Shown here in pieces: positions 4,991-5,026 of a stretch of 5,026 bases of DNA. A program made the translations under genes and the position numbers. This stretch comes from Desulfobacteria bacterium. GTDB taxonomy: Bacteria; Desulfobacterota; Desulfobacteria; Desulfobacterales; C00003060. The DNA is taken from positions 1 to 5,026 of the forward strand of contig JAQYWL010000114.1 of assembly GCA_030145035.1 (NCBI GenBank). The letters are read 5' to 3'. The notes beneath the pieces were generated by a model. The model saw nothing but the letters and a program-made list of their open reading frames with translations, was not told the origin of the DNA and made no database searches. Numbering within the stretch: the stretch's first letter is position 1; each line of letters starts with the position of its first letter.

Positions 4991-5026
4991 ATGGAACTTA
5001 AGCACAAAACTCCTCTGCTGGATCAA
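4991..5026 (+). CDS. dsrA: DsrA, dissimilatory sulfite reductase alpha subunit, 3' partial
   Basis: Only twelve codons are inside the window: MELKHKTPLLDQ. The pattern KH.TP.LDQ near the N-terminus matches what I recall of DsrA proteins (for example MAKHATPKLDQ in Desulfovibrio). GGAGG at 4979-4983, 7 nt before ATG, supports the start. DsrA with DsrB forms the sirohaem and [4Fe-4S] enzyme that reduces sulfite, using the adjacent gene product DsrC as co-substrate. Assignment rests on the short N-terminus plus context; the siroheme and ferredoxin motifs lie beyond the right edge. Confidence 0.75.
   Translation, partial: MELKHKTPLLDQ

Noticed and set aside
4670..5026. 118-residue minus-strand ORF reaching the right edge
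   Set aside because: It overlaps dsrC, the intergenic gap and the dsrA start, has no recognisable motif, and is explained as a shadow.

Overview
The window looks like part of the dissimilatory sulfate-reduction locus of a sulfate-reducing bacterium, probably an uncultured member of the Desulfobacterota. This rests on a full-length DsrK (iron-sulfur subunit of the DsrMKJOP membrane complex), a full-length DsrC with both C-terminal redox cysteines, and a gene entering at the right edge whose first twelve residues look like the start of DsrA (dissimilatory sulfite reductase alpha). Base composition is moderate and ribosome binding sites are strong AGGAGG-type. All family names come from reading the sequence and from memory; no database search was run.

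Layout. Positions 1-1586 (+) hold a large protein, open at its 5' end, that resembles SidJ-related pseudokinases. Convergent to it, 1645-2067 (-) is an Rrf2/IscR-type regulator with three cysteines spaced as for an Fe-S cluster; its 3' end carries a perfect 12-bp tandem repeat that forms a G-quadruplex motif. Directly upstream of the regulator on the same strand (about 2083-2306) is a short coding-like stretch of unknown function, apparently broken by one frameshift and missing from a simple ORF scan. A sigma70-type promoter on the + strand (2350-2378) points toward the dsr genes. It is followed by three abutting inverted repeats (2434-2644), the central one a MITE-like palindromic element of about 155 bp.

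The dsr part is unusual. After the palindromic element comes what looks like only the last ~33 codons of dsrM, then intact dsrK (2764-4443), then only the first ~13-17 recognisable codons of dsrJ, overlapping the dsrK stop codon. Next come dsrC (4547-4864) and the start of dsrA (4991). So dsrK appears to sit as a lone intact survivor of a dsrMKJOP operon, with dsrM lost to its left at the palindromic repeat and most of dsrJ plus all of dsrO and dsrP absent to its right, joined to dsrC-dsrA. Either the operon was rearranged, with other subunits encoded elsewhere, or the contig is chimeric.

How the genes would work together: DsrAB reduces sulfite on DsrC, producing a DsrC trisulfide. DsrC is then reduced by the HdrD-like DsrK, which normally receives electrons from the membrane cytochrome b DsrM. 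The Rrf2 protein is a plausible Fe-S or redox-responsive regulator of the adjacent promoter, and a Rex-like half-site lies between dsrC and dsrA. Both regulatory links are inference.
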